This document shows, in pieces, positions 1 to 14,000 of a DNA stretch of 64,000 bases; position 1 is the first letter of the stretch, and each line of letters begins with the position of its first letter. A program made the position numbers and the translations under genes. The notes below the pieces were generated by a model. The model saw nothing but the letters and a program-made list of their open reading frames with translations, was not told the origin of the DNA and made no database searches. Source of the stretch: Liriodendron chinense (taxonomy: Eukaryota; Streptophyta; Magnoliopsida; Magnoliales; Magnoliaceae); the NCBI GenBank assembly GCA_003013855.2, contig ML058408.1, forward strand, positions 7,603,356-7,667,355. Reading direction: 5' to 3'.

Positions 1-3000
1 TTCCTGAAAAATTGTTAAAATACGAAGCCGACCCGGAGGTTCCAAATTAGGAAGGAATTACCAAAATAAGAAACATCTGGACCTCTACACCCCATCCCGT
101 TCATAAGATAGGTCGATGATGGCACACTCAATTGTAACGGCCAAGACGCTTTCCAATCTAATTGAGATTCACAACTGTTGGGGCTCAAATTTGCACCCAT
201 GGTAAAACAGTATGTAGCGGTCTATCTACAACGATTTGGATCGATTTAAAGATCAGGAATATCCGGATCACACCAGCGCAAACCTAACCTGCGCAGTTGT
301 GACCAAAACCCACAAATGTCATTTCAGAACGAAACTGGCCATGCGTATTTCTACCAAATAATCTGAAACACCCTAAAACCCTTAACCTACAAGTTTCAAA
401 GTCACGCGATGCATATCTTTATCAGCGCACCTCAAAATGCGTTTAACCCTTGATCGGAGCTGACTAAAAGTGTCTGAAAGCCTACAAGTACCATTTCAGA
501 GCGGAATTGGACTGCGTATTGCAGCCAACTGATCCGGAACGCCCAAAAATACTTAACTAGCAAGTTTAAAAGTCTTGCGGTGCGTATTTCCTTGTGCGCG
601 CTACCCGGAACAACGTTAATATAAGAAGAGACGACCTGGAGGTTCCAAATTATGAAGGAATTACCAAAATACGTAACATCTGGACCTCTGCACCCCATCC
701 CGTTCATAAGATAGGTCGATGATAGCACACTGAATTGTAACGGCCAAGTCTCTTTCCAATTGAATTGAGATTCACCACTGTCAGGGCTCAAATTTGCACC
801 CATGATAAAACAGTATGTAGCGGTCTATCTACAATGATTTGGATTGATTTCAAGATCAGGAATATCCGGATATCGCCAGCATAACCCTAACCCGCGCAGT
901 TGTGACCAAAACCCACAAATGTCGTTTCGGAGAGAAACTGGACATGCTTATTGTCGCCAAATAATCTGAAGTACCCTAAAACACTTAACCTGTAAGTTTG
1001 AAAGTCGTGCGGTGCATATCTTTCCCTACGCACCACGAAATGCGTGTGACCCTTGTCCGGAGTTGACGGAAAGGGTTCGAAAGCCTACAGGTACCATTTT
1101 AGAGCAAAACTTGACATGCGTATTGGCTGCCAAATGATCCGTAATGCCCAAAAATGCTTAATTCACAAGTTTTAAAGTCTTGCGGTGCATATTTGCATGT
1201 TGCGATTCCCGGAACAACGTTCCTATACGAAGAGCCGACTCGAAATTTCCAAATTAGGAAGGAATTACCAAAATTCGTAACATTGGGACCTCTGCACCCC
1301 ATCCCTTTCATTTGATTGGTCGATGATAGCACACTCAATTGTATCGGCCAAGCCGCTTTCCAATCTAATTGAGATTCACAACTGTTGGGGCTTGAATTTG
1401 CACCCATGATAAGACAGTATGTAGCGGTACATCAACGATGATTTGGATTGATTTCAAGATCAGGAATACCAGAAAAACACCAGCGCAACCCTAACCTGCA
1501 CAATCGTGACCAAAACCTGTAAATATCATTTTGGAGCGAAACTGGTCATGCATATTGCTGCCAAATAATTCGAAATACCCTAAAATCCTTAACCTTTAAG
1601 TTTCAAAGTCGCGCGGTGCATATCTTTACCTGTGCACCTCGAAATGCGTTTGACCCTTGTCCGGAGCTGGCCGAAAGGGTCTGAAAGCCTACAGGTACCA
1701 TTTCAGAGTGGAACTAGACATGCATATTGCTGTCAAATAATCCGAAACGTCTAAAAATGGTTAACTCACAAGTTTGAAAGTCTTGCGGTGCGTATTTCCT
1801 TATACGCGCTTCCCGAAAAATCGTTAATATACGAAGTAGACCCGAAGGTTCCAAATTAGGAAGGAATTACCAAAATACGTAACATCTGGACCTCTACACC
1901 CCATCTCGTTCATAAGATAGGTCGATGATGGCACACTCAACTGTAACAGCCAAGCCTCTTTCCAATCTTATTGAGATTCACAACTGTTGGGGCTAAAATT
2001 TGCTCCTATGGTAAAACAGTATGTAGCGTTCTATCAACAACGATTTGGATCGATTTCAAGATTAGGAATATCCGGATAACACCAGTGCAACCCTAACCCG
2101 CTTAGTTGTGACCAAAACTCACAAATATCATTTCGCAGTAAAACTGGACATGCGTATTTCCGCCAAATAATCCGAAACACCCTAAAACCCTTAACCTACA
2201 AGTTTCAAAGTCGCGCGATGCATATCTTTCCCTGCGCACCACGAAATGCTTGTGACCCTTGTCCAGAGCTGACGGAAAGGCTCCAAAAGCCTACAGGTAC
2301 CATTTTAGAGCGGAACTTGACATGCGTATTGGCTGCCAAATGATCCGTAATGCCCAAAGATGCTTAATTCGCAAGTTTGAAAGTCTTGCGTTGCGTATTT
2401 CCATGTGCGCGCTTCCTGGAACAATGTTCTTATACGAAGAACCGACCTGGAAGCTCCAAATTAGGAAGGAATTACCAAAATCCGTAACATCTGGACCTCT
2501 GCTCCCCATCCCTTTCATTTGATAGGTCGATGATAGCACACTCAATTGTATTGGCCAAGCCTCATTCCAACCTATATGAGATTCACAACTGTTAGGGATC
2601 AAATTTACACCCATGATGAAACTGTATGTAGCGGTCCATGTACAATGATTTGGATCGATTTCAAGATCAGGAACACCTGAAAAACACCAGCAGAATCCTA
2701 ACCAGCGCAGTTGTGACCAAAATCCACAAATGTAGGTTTGGAGCAAAACAGGAGATGCGTACTGCAGCCAAATAATCCGAAATACCCTAAAACCCTTAAC
2801 CTTGTAATTTTCAAAGTCGCGCGGTGCATATCTTTACCGGCGCACCTCGAAATGCATTTGACCTTTGACTGGAGCTGACCGAAAGGGTCCAAAAGCTTAC
2901 AGGTACCATTTCAGAGCAGAGCTGGACTGCGTATTGCTGCCAAATGATCCAAAATGCCCAAAAATGATTAACTCACAAGTTTGAAAATCTTGCGGTGCGT

Positions 3001-4520
3001 ATTTCCTTATGCGCTCTTCCTGGAACAACGTTAATATATGAAGAGCTAACCCGGAGGTTTCAAATTAGGAAGGAATTACCAAAATATGTAACATCTGGAC
3101 CTTTGCACCCCATCCTATTCATAAGATAGGTCGATGATAGCAAACTCGATTGTAACAGCCAAGCCTCTTTCCAATCGAATTGAGATTCTCTACTGTCGGG
3201 GCTCAAATTTGCACCCATGATAAAAGAGTATGTAGTGGTCTATTTACAACGATTTGTATCGATTTCAAGATCAGGAATATCCGGATATCGCCAGCATAAC
3301 CCTAACCCACGCAGTTGTGACCAAAACCCACAAATGTCGTTTAGAGCAAAACTAGACATGCGTTTTGCCACCAAATAATTCGAAATACCCTAAAATCCTT
3401 AAACTTCAAGTTTCAAAGTCGCGCGGTGCATATCTTTACCTGCGCACCTCGAAATGCGTTTGACCCTTGTCCGGAGATGACCGAAATGGTCCGACATCCT
3501 ACAGGTACCATTTCAGAGCGGAACTGGACATGCGTATTGGAGCCAAATGATTCAGAACACACAAAAATGCTTAACTCGCAAGTTTAAAAGTCTTCTGGTC
3601 CGTATTTTCATGTGCGTGCTTCCCGAAACAACGTTCCTATACGTAGAGCTGACCCGGAGACTCCAAATTAGGGAGGAATTACCAAAATTCGTAACATCTC
3701 GACCTCAGCTCCCCATCCCGTTCATTTGATAGGTCGATTATAACACACTCAATTGTACCGGCCAAGCCACGTTCCAATCTAATTGAAATTCACAACTATT
3801 AGAGACCAAATTTACACCCATGATAAAACTGTATGTAGCAGTCCATCTATGATGATTTGGATCGATTTCAAGATCAGGAATACCCGAAAACACCAGCGGA
3901 ACCCTAACCGGCGCAGTTGTGACCAAAACCCACAAATGTTGTTTCGGAGCAAAACAGGAGATGCGTATTGCAGCCGAATAATCCGAAATACCCTAAAACC
4001 CTTTACCTACAATTTTCAATGTCACGTGGTGCGTATCTTTACCGACGCACCTCGAAACACGTTTGACCCTTGTTAGGAGCTGACCGAAAGGGTTTGAATG
4101 CTTACAGGTACCATTTCAGGGCAAAGCTCGACTGCTTATTGCTGCCAAATCATCCGGATCGCCACAAAATGCTTAACTCACAAGTTTGAAAGTCATGTGG
4201 TGCGTATTTCCTTGTTAATATACGAAGAGCCAACCCGGAGGTTCCAAATTAGGAAGGAATTACCAAAATATGTAACATCTGGACCTTTGCACCCCATCCC
4301 GTTCATAAGATAGGTCGATGATAGCACACTCAATTGTAACGGGTAAGCCTCTTTCCAATCGAATTGAGATTCTCAACTGTCGGGGCTCAAATTTGCACCC
4401 ATGGTAAAACAGTATGTAGCGGTCTATCTACAATGATTTGGATCGATTTCAAGATCAGGAATATTCGAATATCGCCAGCGTAACCCTAACCCGCGCAGTT
4501 GTGACCAAAACCCACAAATG

Positions 4521-4864
4521 TCATTTCAGAGCAAAACTGGACATGCCTATAGCCGCCAAATAATCCGAAATACCCTAAAACCCTTAACTTGCACGTTTCA
4601 AAATCGCGCGGTGCGTATCATTCCCTTTGCAACATGAAATGCGTGTGGCCCTTGTCCGAAGCTGACGAAAAGGGTCCGAAAGCCTACAGGTACCATTTTA
4701 GAGCGAAACTTGACATGCTTAATGGCTGCCAAATGATCTGTAATGCCCAAAAATGCTTAATTCACAAATTTTAAAGCCTTGCGGTGCGTATTTCCATGTG
4801 CGCGCTTCCCGGAACAACGTTAATATAAGAAAAGCCGACCCGGAGGTTCCAAATTAGGAAGGAA
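4521..4864. repeat. Example of the two ~172 bp subunits inside one satellite unit
   Basis: The first subunit begins at 4521 (TCATTTCAGAGCAAAACTGG) and the second at about 4693 (CCATTTTAGAGCGAAACTTG). The two align along their length: both pass through a GCC-AAAT-AT block, a run of A/C sequence, CAAGTTT or CAAATTT, a GCGGTGCGTAT motif, and end near an ACCC/ACGA-rich stretch before GGTACC or AGGAAGG. The remaining ~255 bp of the unit shows no equally clear third copy by eye. The subunit length is close to the 165-180 bp common among plant centromeric satellites; any link to that function is inference. Confidence 0.7.
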
Positions 4865-7800
4865 TTACCAAAATAAGTAACATCTGGACCTATGCACCCC
4901 ATCCTGTTCTTAAGTTAGGTCGATGATAGCACACTCAATTATAACGGCCAAGCCTCTTTCCAATCAAATTGAGATTCACAACTGTTGGGGCTAAAATTTG
5001 CACCCATGATAAAATAGTATATAGTAGTCTATCTACAACGAATTGGATCGATTTCAAGATCAGGAATATTTGGATATCACCAGCGTAACCCTAACCCGCG
5101 CAGTTGTGACCAAATCCCACAAATTTCATTTCGGAGCGAAACTGGACATGCTTATTGCCGCCAAATAATCCGATATATCCTAAAATCCTTAACCTGCTCA
5201 TTTCAAAGTCATGTGGTGCATATCTTTCCCAGCGCACCAAGAAATGCATGTGACCCATGTCTGGAGTTGATGAAAACGGTCCGGAAGCCTACAGGTACCA
5301 TTTTATAGCAGAACTTGACATGCGTATTAGCTGCCAAATATCTGTAATGCCCAGAAATGCTTAATTCGCAAGTTTGAAGGTCTTGTGGTGGGTATTTCCA
5401 TGTGCGCGCTTCCCGAAACAACGTTCCTATATGAAGAGCCGACCCGAAAGCTCCAAATTATGAAGGAATTACCAAAATCCATAACATCTGAACCTCTGCA
5501 CCCCATCCAGTTCATTTGATAGGTCGATGATAGCACACTCAATTGTATCGGCCAAGCCTCTTTCCAATGTAATTGATATTCACAACTGTTGGGGCTCAAA
5601 TTTGCACCAATGTTAAAATAGTATGTAGCAGTACATCTACGACGATTTGGATCGATTTCAAGATCAGGAATACCCAAAAAACACCAACGCAACCCTAACC
5701 CACGCAATCGTGACCAAAACCTAAAAATGTCATTTCAGAGCGAAACAGGACATGCGTATTGCCACCAAATAATTCGAAATACCCTAAAATCCTTAACCTT
5801 CAAGTTTCAAAGTCGCGCGGTGCATATCTTTACCTGCGTACCTCGAAATGCGTTTGACTCTTGTCCGGAGCTGACCAAAAGGGTCCGAAAGCCTACAGGT
5901 ACCATTTCAGAGCGGAACTAGACATGCGTATTACTGTTAAATGATCCGTAACGCCCAAAAATGCTTAACTCGTAATTTTGAAAGTCTTGCAGTGCGTATT
6001 TCCTTATGCGCGCTTCCCAGAACAACGTTAATATACGAAGAGCCGACCCGGAGGTTCCAAATTAAGAAGGAATTACCAAAATACGTAACATCTGGACCTC
6101 TGCACCCCATCCCGTTCGTAAGATTGGTCGATGATGGCACATTCAACTGTAACGGCCAGGCCTCTTTCCAATCTAATTGAGATTCACAACTATTGGGGCT
6201 CAAATTTACACCCATGGTAAAACAATATGTAGCGGTCCATCTACAACGATTTGGATCAATTTCAAGACCACGAATATCCAGATAACACCAGTGTAACCCT
6301 AACCTACACAGTTGTGACCAAAACCCACAAATGTCATTTCGGAGCGAAACAGGACATGCGTATTTTCCCAAAATAATTCAAAATACCCTAAAACCCTTAA
6401 CCTACAAGTTTCAAAGCCGCGCGGTGCATATCTTTACCGGCGCACCTCGAAATGCGTTTAACCCTTGATCGGAGCTAACCGAAAGTGTCTTAAAGCCTAC
6501 AGGTACCATTTCAGAGTGGAACTGGACTGCATATTGCAGCCAAATAATCCGGAACGCCCAAAAATGATTAACTCGCAAGTTTAAAATTCTTGCGGTGAGT
6601 ATTTCCATGTGTGTGCTTCCAGGAACAACGTTCCTATACGAGGAGCCAAGCCGGAGACTGCAAATTAGGAAGGAATTACCAAAATTCGTAACTTCTGGAC
6701 CTCTGCACCCCATCCCGTGCATTCGATAGGTCGATGATAGCACACTCAATTGTATCGGCCAAGCCTCTTTCCAATCTAATAGAGATTCACAACTGTTGGT
6801 GATTAAATTTGTACCCATGATAAAACAGTATGTAGCGGTCCATTTACTACGATTTGGATCGATTTCAAAATCAGGATTACCTGACAAACACCATCGTAAC
6901 CCTAACGTGGGTAGTTGTGACCAAAAACCACAAATGTCGTTTCGGAGCGAAATAGAGATGCGTATTACAGCCAAATAATCCCAAATACCTTAAAACCCCT
7001 AACCTACACTTTCAAAGTCGTGCGGTGCATATCTTAACCTGCGCACCTTGAAATGCGTTTGACCCTTATCCAGAGCTGACTGAAAGGGTCTGAAAGTCTA
7101 TAGGTACCATTTCAGAGTGGAGCTGGACTGGGTATTGCTGTCAAATAATTCGAAACATCCAAAAATGCTTAACTCTCAAGTTTGAAAGTCTTGCGGTGCG
7201 TATTTCCTTGTGCGTACTACCCGGAACAATGTTAATATAAGAAGAGCCGACTCGGAGTTCCAAATTAGGAAGGAATTACCAAAATAAGTTACATCTGGAC
7301 CTCTGCACCCATCCCGTTCATAAGATAGGTCGATGATAGCACACTCAATTGTAACGGCCAAACCTCTTTCCAATCGAATTGAGATTCACAATGGTCGGGG
7401 CTCAAATTTGCACCCATGATAAAACTGTATGTAGCGGTCTATCTACAACGATTTGGATCGATTTCAAGATCAGGAATATTTGGATATCGCCAGCGTAACC
7501 CTAACCCGCTCACCAAAACCCGCATATGTCATTTTGGAGTGAAATTGGAGATGCGTATTGCCGCCAAATAATTTGAAATACCGTAAAATCATTAACCTTT
7601 AAGTTTCAAAGTCGCGCGGTGCATATCTTTTCCTGCGCACCTGGAAATGCGTTTCACCCTTGTCTAGAGCTGACCAAAAGGGTCCGAAAGCCTACAGGTA
7701 CCACTTCAGAGCCGAACTGGACACGCGTATTCCTATCAAATGATCCGTAACGCCCAAAAATGCTTAACAAGCAAGTTTGAAAGTCTTGCGGTGTGTATTT

Positions 7801-9232
7801 TCGGAACAACGTTTTTATACAAAGAGCCAACTCGGAGGCTCAACATTAGTAAGGAAATACCAAAATTCGTAACATCCAAACATCTGCACCCCATCCCATT
7901 CATTTGATAGGTCGATGTTAGCACACTCAATTTTATCGGCCAAGCCTCTTTCCAATCTAATAGAGATTCACAACTGTTGGGGATCAAATTTGTTCCCATG
8001 ATAAAACAGTATGTAGCGGTCCATTTACGATGATTTGGGTCATTTTCAAGATCAGGATTACCTGAAAAACACCAACGTAACCCTAACCCAGGCAATTGTG
8101 ACCAAAATCCTCAAATGTCGTTTCGGAGCGAAACAGGAGATGCGTAATGCAGCCAAATAATCCGAAATACCCTAAAACCCTCAACTTGCAAGTTTCAAAG
8201 TCGCGCGGTGCATATCCTAACCTGCGCACCTTGAAATGTATTTGACCTTGCACTAGAGCTGACTGAAAGGGTCCGAAAGTCTATAAGTAGCATTTCAGAG
8301 CGGAACTGGACATGCGTAGTGCTACCAAATGATTCTGAACGCCCAAAAATGCTTAACTCACAAGTTTGAAAGTCTTGCGGCGCTTATTTCCTTTGGCGTG
8401 CTACCCGGAACAACATTACTATAAGAAGAGCTGACCAGGAGGTTCCAAACTAGGAAGGAATTACCAAAATACGTAACATCTGGACCTCTCCACCCCATCT
8501 CGTTCATAAGATAGGTCGATGATAGCACACTCAATTATAACGGGCAACCCTCTTTCCAATCGAATTTAGATTCACAACCGTCGGGGCTCAAATTTGCACC
8601 CATGATAAAACAGTATGTAGCGGTCTATCTACAACGATTTTGATCGATTTCAAGATCCGAAAAATCCGGATATCACCAGCGTAACCCTAACCCGCGCAAG
8701 TGTGACCAAAACCCACAAATGTCGTTTTGGAGTGAACTGGACATGCGTATTGATGCCAAATAATCTGAAATACCGTAAAACCCTTAACTAAAGAGTTTCA
8801 AACTTGCGCGATGCATATCTTTACCTGCGCACCTCGAAATGCATTTGGCCATTATCCGGAACTGACTGAAAGGGTTTGAAAGCTTATAGTACCATTTCAG
8901 AGTAAAACTGGACATGCGTATTGCTGCCAAATGATCCGAAATGCCTAAAAATGCTTAACTCGCAACTTTGAAAGTCTTGCGGTGCGTATTTTCATGTGTA
9001 CGGTTCCAGAACAACGTTCCTATATGAAGAGCCGAGACGGAGGCTCCAAATTAGGAAGGAATTACCAAAATTCGTAACATCCAGAACTCTACACCCAATC
9101 TCGTTCATTTGATAGGTCGGTGATAGCACACTCAATTGTATCGGCCAAGCCTCTTTCCATTCTAATTGAGATTCGCAACTGTTGGAGCTCAAATTTCCAC
9201 CATAAAATAGTATGTAGCAGTCCATCTACGAC

Positions 9233-9456
9233 GATTCGGGTTGATTACAAGATCTGAAATACCCAAAAAACACCAGCATAACCCTAACGTGCCCAGTTGT
9301 AACCAAAACCCACAAATGTCGTTTCGTAGTGAAACTAGAGATATGATTTGGGTTGATTGCAAGATCAGGAATACCCGAAAAAACCAGCGTAACCCTAACC
9401 CACGCAGTTGTGACCAAAACCGACAAACGTCATTTCAGAGCGAAACTGGACAAGCG
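9233..9456. repeat. Local 112 bp duplication inside one satellite unit
   Basis: The segment starting GATTCGGGTTGATTACAAG at 9233 is repeated from 9345 (GATTTGGGTTGATTGCAAG). The first copy breaks off inside the subunit at ACTAGAGATAT, and the second resumes at the earlier landmark. The unit is therefore about 112 bp too long. The two copies have diverged at several sites, so the duplication is not very recent. Confidence 0.75.
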
Positions 9457-11579
9457 TATTGCCGCCAAATAATGCGAAATACCCTAAAACCCTTAACCTG
9501 CAAGTTTCAAAGTCGCGCAGTGCATATCTTTACCTGCGCACATCGAAATGCCTTTAACCCTTGTCCAGAGCTTAGCAAAAGGGTCCGAAAGCCTACATGT
9601 ACCATTTCAGAGTGGAACTGGAAATGCATATTGCTGCAAAATGATCTGTAACACCCAAAAATGCTTAACTCGTAAGTTTGAAAGTCTTGCGGTGCGTATT
9701 TTCATGTGCGCGCTTCCAGGAACAACATTAATATACGAAGAGCCAACCCGGAGGCCCTAAATTAGGAAAGAATTTCCAAAATCCATAACATCTGGACCTC
9801 TGCACCCCATCCCGTTCATTTAATAGGTCGATGATAGCACACTCAATTGTATCGGCCAAGCCTCTTTTCAATCTAAATGAGATTCACAACTGTTGGGGCT
9901 CAAATTTGCACCCATGATAAAAACAGTATGTAGCGGTCCATCTACGACGATTTGGATCCATTTCAATATTAGGAATACCTGAAAAAACCAGCGTAACCCT
10001 AACCCCCGCAATTTATCGTTTCAGAACGATACTGGACATGCGTATTGCCACCAAATAATTTGAAATACCCTAAAACCCTTAACCTACAAGTTTCAAAGTC
10101 GCAAGATGCATATCTTTACCTGCGAACCTCGAAATGCATTTGACCTTTATCCCGAGTTGACCGAAAGGGTTCGAAAGCTTACAGGTACCATTTCAAAGTG
10201 GAACTGGACATGCGTATTCCTTCCTAATGATCCGGAACGCCAAAAAATGCTTGACTCATAACTTTGAAAGTCTTACAGAGCGTATTTTCATGTGTTCGCT
10301 TCCCGGAACAATGTTCTTATACGAAGAGCCGACCTGGAAGTTCCAAATTATGAAGGAATTACCAAAAGTAATAACATCTGGACCTCCGCACCCCATCCCA
10401 TTCATTTGATAGGTCGATGATAACACACTCAATTGTATCGGGCAAGCCTCTGTCTATTCTAATTTAGATTCACAACTGTTGGGGCTCAAATTTGCACCCA
10501 TGATAAAACAGTATGTAGTGATCCATCTACGATGATTTGGGTCGATTTCAAGATCAGGAATACCCAGAAAACACCCGCGCAACCCTAACCCTTGAAGTTG
10601 TGACGAAAACCCACAAATGTCGTTTCGGGGTGAAACCGGGCATGTGTATTGCTGCCAAATAATCCGAAATACCCTAAAACCCTTAACCACCAAGTTTCAA
10701 AATTGTCCAGTGCATTTATTTACCTTCGCACCTCGAAACGCGTTTGACCCTTGTCCGGAGCTAACTGAAAGGGTTCGAAAGCCTACAGGTACAATTTCAG
10801 AGCGGAACCAGACATGCGTATTACTGCTAAATGATTTGGAAAGCCCAAAAATGCATAATTCACAAGTTTGAAAGTCTTGCGGTGCATATTTCCATGTGCG
10901 CACTTTCTGGAACAACGTTCATATACGAAGACCCGACCTAGACCCTCAAAATTAGGAAGGAATAACCAAAATTTGTAACATCTCGACCTCTACACCCCAT
11001 CCCATTCATTTGCACCGGTCCATCTAAAATGATTTGGATTGATTTCACGATCAGGAATACCCGAAAAACACCAGCGTAACCCTAACCCGTACAATTGTGA
11101 CCAAAACCCACAAATGTCGTTACGGAGCGAAACTGGACATGCATATTGTCACCAAATAATCTGAAATACCCTGAAACTCTTAACCAGCAAGTTTTAAAGT
11201 CTCGCGGTCTATATCGTTACGTGCGCACCTCGAAATGCGTTTGACCCATGTCTGAAGCTGACCGAAAGGGTCTAAAAGCCTACAGGTACCATTTCAGAGC
11301 GGAACTGGACATGCGGATTGATACTAAATGATTCGTAACACCAAAGAATGCTTAACTCGTAAGTTTGAAAGTCTTGTTGTTCGTATTTCGAAGTGCGTGG
11401 TTCCCGAAACAACATTCTTATACGAAGAGCTGACCTGGAGACTCCAAATTAAGAAGAAGTTATCAAAATTCGTAACATCTGGACCTCTACACCCCATCCC
11501 GTTCATAAGATAGGTTGATGATAGCACACTCAGTTGTATCGGCCAAGCCTCTTTCCAATCTAATTGAGATTCACAACCG

Positions 11580-14000
11580 TTGGGGCTCAAATTTGCACCC
11601 ATGATAAAACAGTCTTTAACGGTCCATCTACGACGATTTGGATCGATTTTAAGATCAGGAATATCCAGAAAACTCCAGCGTTACCTTAACCCACGCAGTT
11701 GTGATCAAAACCCACAAATGTCTTTTCGGAGTGAAACTGGACATGCGTATTTTCGCCAAATAATCGGAAATACCCTAAAACCCTTAACCTGCAAGTTTCA
11801 AAGTTGCACGGTGCATATCTATAACTGCGCACCTCGAAATGTGTTTGACTCTTGTCCGAAGCTGAAGGAAAGGGTCTGAAAGCCTACAGGTACCATTTCA
11901 GAGCGGAACTAGACATGCGTATTGCTGCCAAATGATTCGAAACGCCCAAAAATTCCTAACTCACAAGTTTAAAAGTCTTGCAGTCCGTATTTCCTTGTGC
12001 GCACTTCCCGAAATAACGTTAAAATACTAAGAGCCGACCCGTAGGTTCCAAATTAGGAAGTAATTACAAAAATACGTAACATCTGTACTTCTGCACCCTA
12101 TCTCATTCATAAGATAGGTCGAAGATTGCACACTCAATTGCAACGGCCAAGCCTCTTTCCAATTTAATTGAGATTCACAACTGTGGGGCCTCAAATTTGA
12201 ACCCATGATAAAACAATATGTAGCGGTCCATCTACAATGATTTTGATTGATTTCAAGATCAAGAATATCCGAAAAACACCAGCGTAACCCTAACCCTGCG
12301 CAGTTGTGACCAAAACCCACAAATGTCATTTCAGAGTGAAACTGGACATGCGTATTTTCGCCAAATAATTCAAAATACCTGAAAACCCTTAACTTACAAG
12401 TTTCAAAGCCGCGCGGTGCATATCTTTACCTGCGCACCTCGAAATGCTTTTAACCCTTGTTAGGAGCTGACCGAAAGGGTTTGAAAGCCTACAAGTACCA
12501 TTTCAGAGCGGAACTGGACTGCGTATTGGTGACAAAAATGATTCGGAACGCCCAAAAAATGCTTAACTCACAAGTTGGAAAGTCTTGCGGTGCGTATTTC
12601 CATGTGTGCGCTTTTCGGAACAACGTTAATATACTTAGAGCCAACTGGAGGCTCCAAATTAGGAAGGAATAACCAAAATTCGTAACATCTGGAGCTCTGC
12701 ACCCAATCCCCTTCATAAGATAGGTCTAGGATAGCACACTCAATTGTATCATCCAAGCCTCTTTCCAATCTAATTGAGATTCTCAACTGTAGGGGCTCGA
12801 TTTGCACCCATGATAAAACAATATGTAGCGGTCCATCTACAACGATTTGGATCGATTTCAAGATCAGGAATACCTAAAAAAACACAAGCATAACCCTAAC
12901 CAGCACCGTTGTGACCGAAACCCACAAACGTTGTTTCGGAGCGAAACTGGACATACGTATTGCCGCTAAATAATCCGAAATACCTTGAAACCCTTAACCA
13001 GCAAGTTTCAAAGTCCCACGGTGCATATCTTTTCCTGCGCACCTCGAAATGCCTTTGACCCTTGTCTAGAGCAAACCGAAAGAGTTTGAAAGCCTATAGG
13101 TACCATTTCAGAGCGAAAATGGACATGCGTATTTCCATGTGCGCGGTTTTCGTAACAGCGTTCCTGTACGAAAAGCCAACACGGAGGCTCAAAATTAGGA
13201 AGGAATTACCAAAATTCGTAACATCTATACCTCTGCACCCCATCCCGTTCATTTGATAGGTCGATGATAGTACACTCAATTATATCGGCCAAGCCCCTTT
13301 CCAATCTAATTGAGATTCGCAACTGTTAGGGCTCAAAATTGCACCCATGAGAAAACAGTATGTAGCGGACCATTTACGATGACTTGGATCGATTTAAAGA
13401 TCAGGAATACCCGAAAAACACCAGCGTAACCCTAACGCAGTCGTGATCAAAACCCACAAATGTAGTTTTGGTGAAAAACTGGAGATGAGTATTGCAACCA
13501 AATAATTTGAAATACTCTAAAACCCTTAACCTGTAAGTTTCAAAGTCACATGGTGCATATCTTTACCTGCGCACCTTGAAATGTGTTTGAGCCTTACTCG
13601 GAGCCGACTGAAAGGGTCCGAATGCCTACAAGTACCATTTAAGAGCGAAACTGGGCATGCCTATTGCTACCAAATGATCGGGAACGCCCAAAAATGCTAA
13701 CTCACAAGTTTAAACGTCTTGCAATGCGTATTTCCATGTGCGCGCTTCCCGGAACAACGTTAACACGTGAAGAACCGACCCGGAGGCTCAAAATTAGGAA
13801 GGAATTACCAAAATTTGTAACATTTGGACCTCTGCACCCCATCCCGTTCATAAGATAGGTCGATGATAGCACACTCATTTGTATCGCCCAAGCATCTTTC
13901 CAATCTAACTGAGATTCACAACTGTTGGGGCTCAAATTTGCACTCATGATAAAACAGTATGTAGCTATCCATCTAGAATGATTTGGATCGATTTCAAGAT
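11580..14000. repeat. Higher-order satellite block, copy 1
   Basis: Units here share rare variants with units at 16340-18100. The variants are CAGTCTTTAACGG followed by CCAGAAAACTCCAGCGTTACC (near 11607), GAACCCATGATAAAACA (near 12199), a 68 bp deletion at a GCGTATT repeat (13128-13134), and CCCTAACGCAGTCGTGATCA (near 13429). The order is the same in both places, so a multi-unit block was copied. One extra unit (about 12500-13100) is present here and missing from the other copy. Confidence 0.7.

Noticed and set aside
2784..2801. Interstitial telomere
   Set aside because: Only one or two degenerate telomere-like phrases occur per 603 bp unit; there is no run of tandem CCCTAAA.
6411..6974. 187-codon minus-strand ORF and about a hundred similar ORFs in the satellite
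   Set aside because: They follow the satellite unit, occur in several frames and on both strands, differ in length from unit to unit through random stops, and show no known domain.
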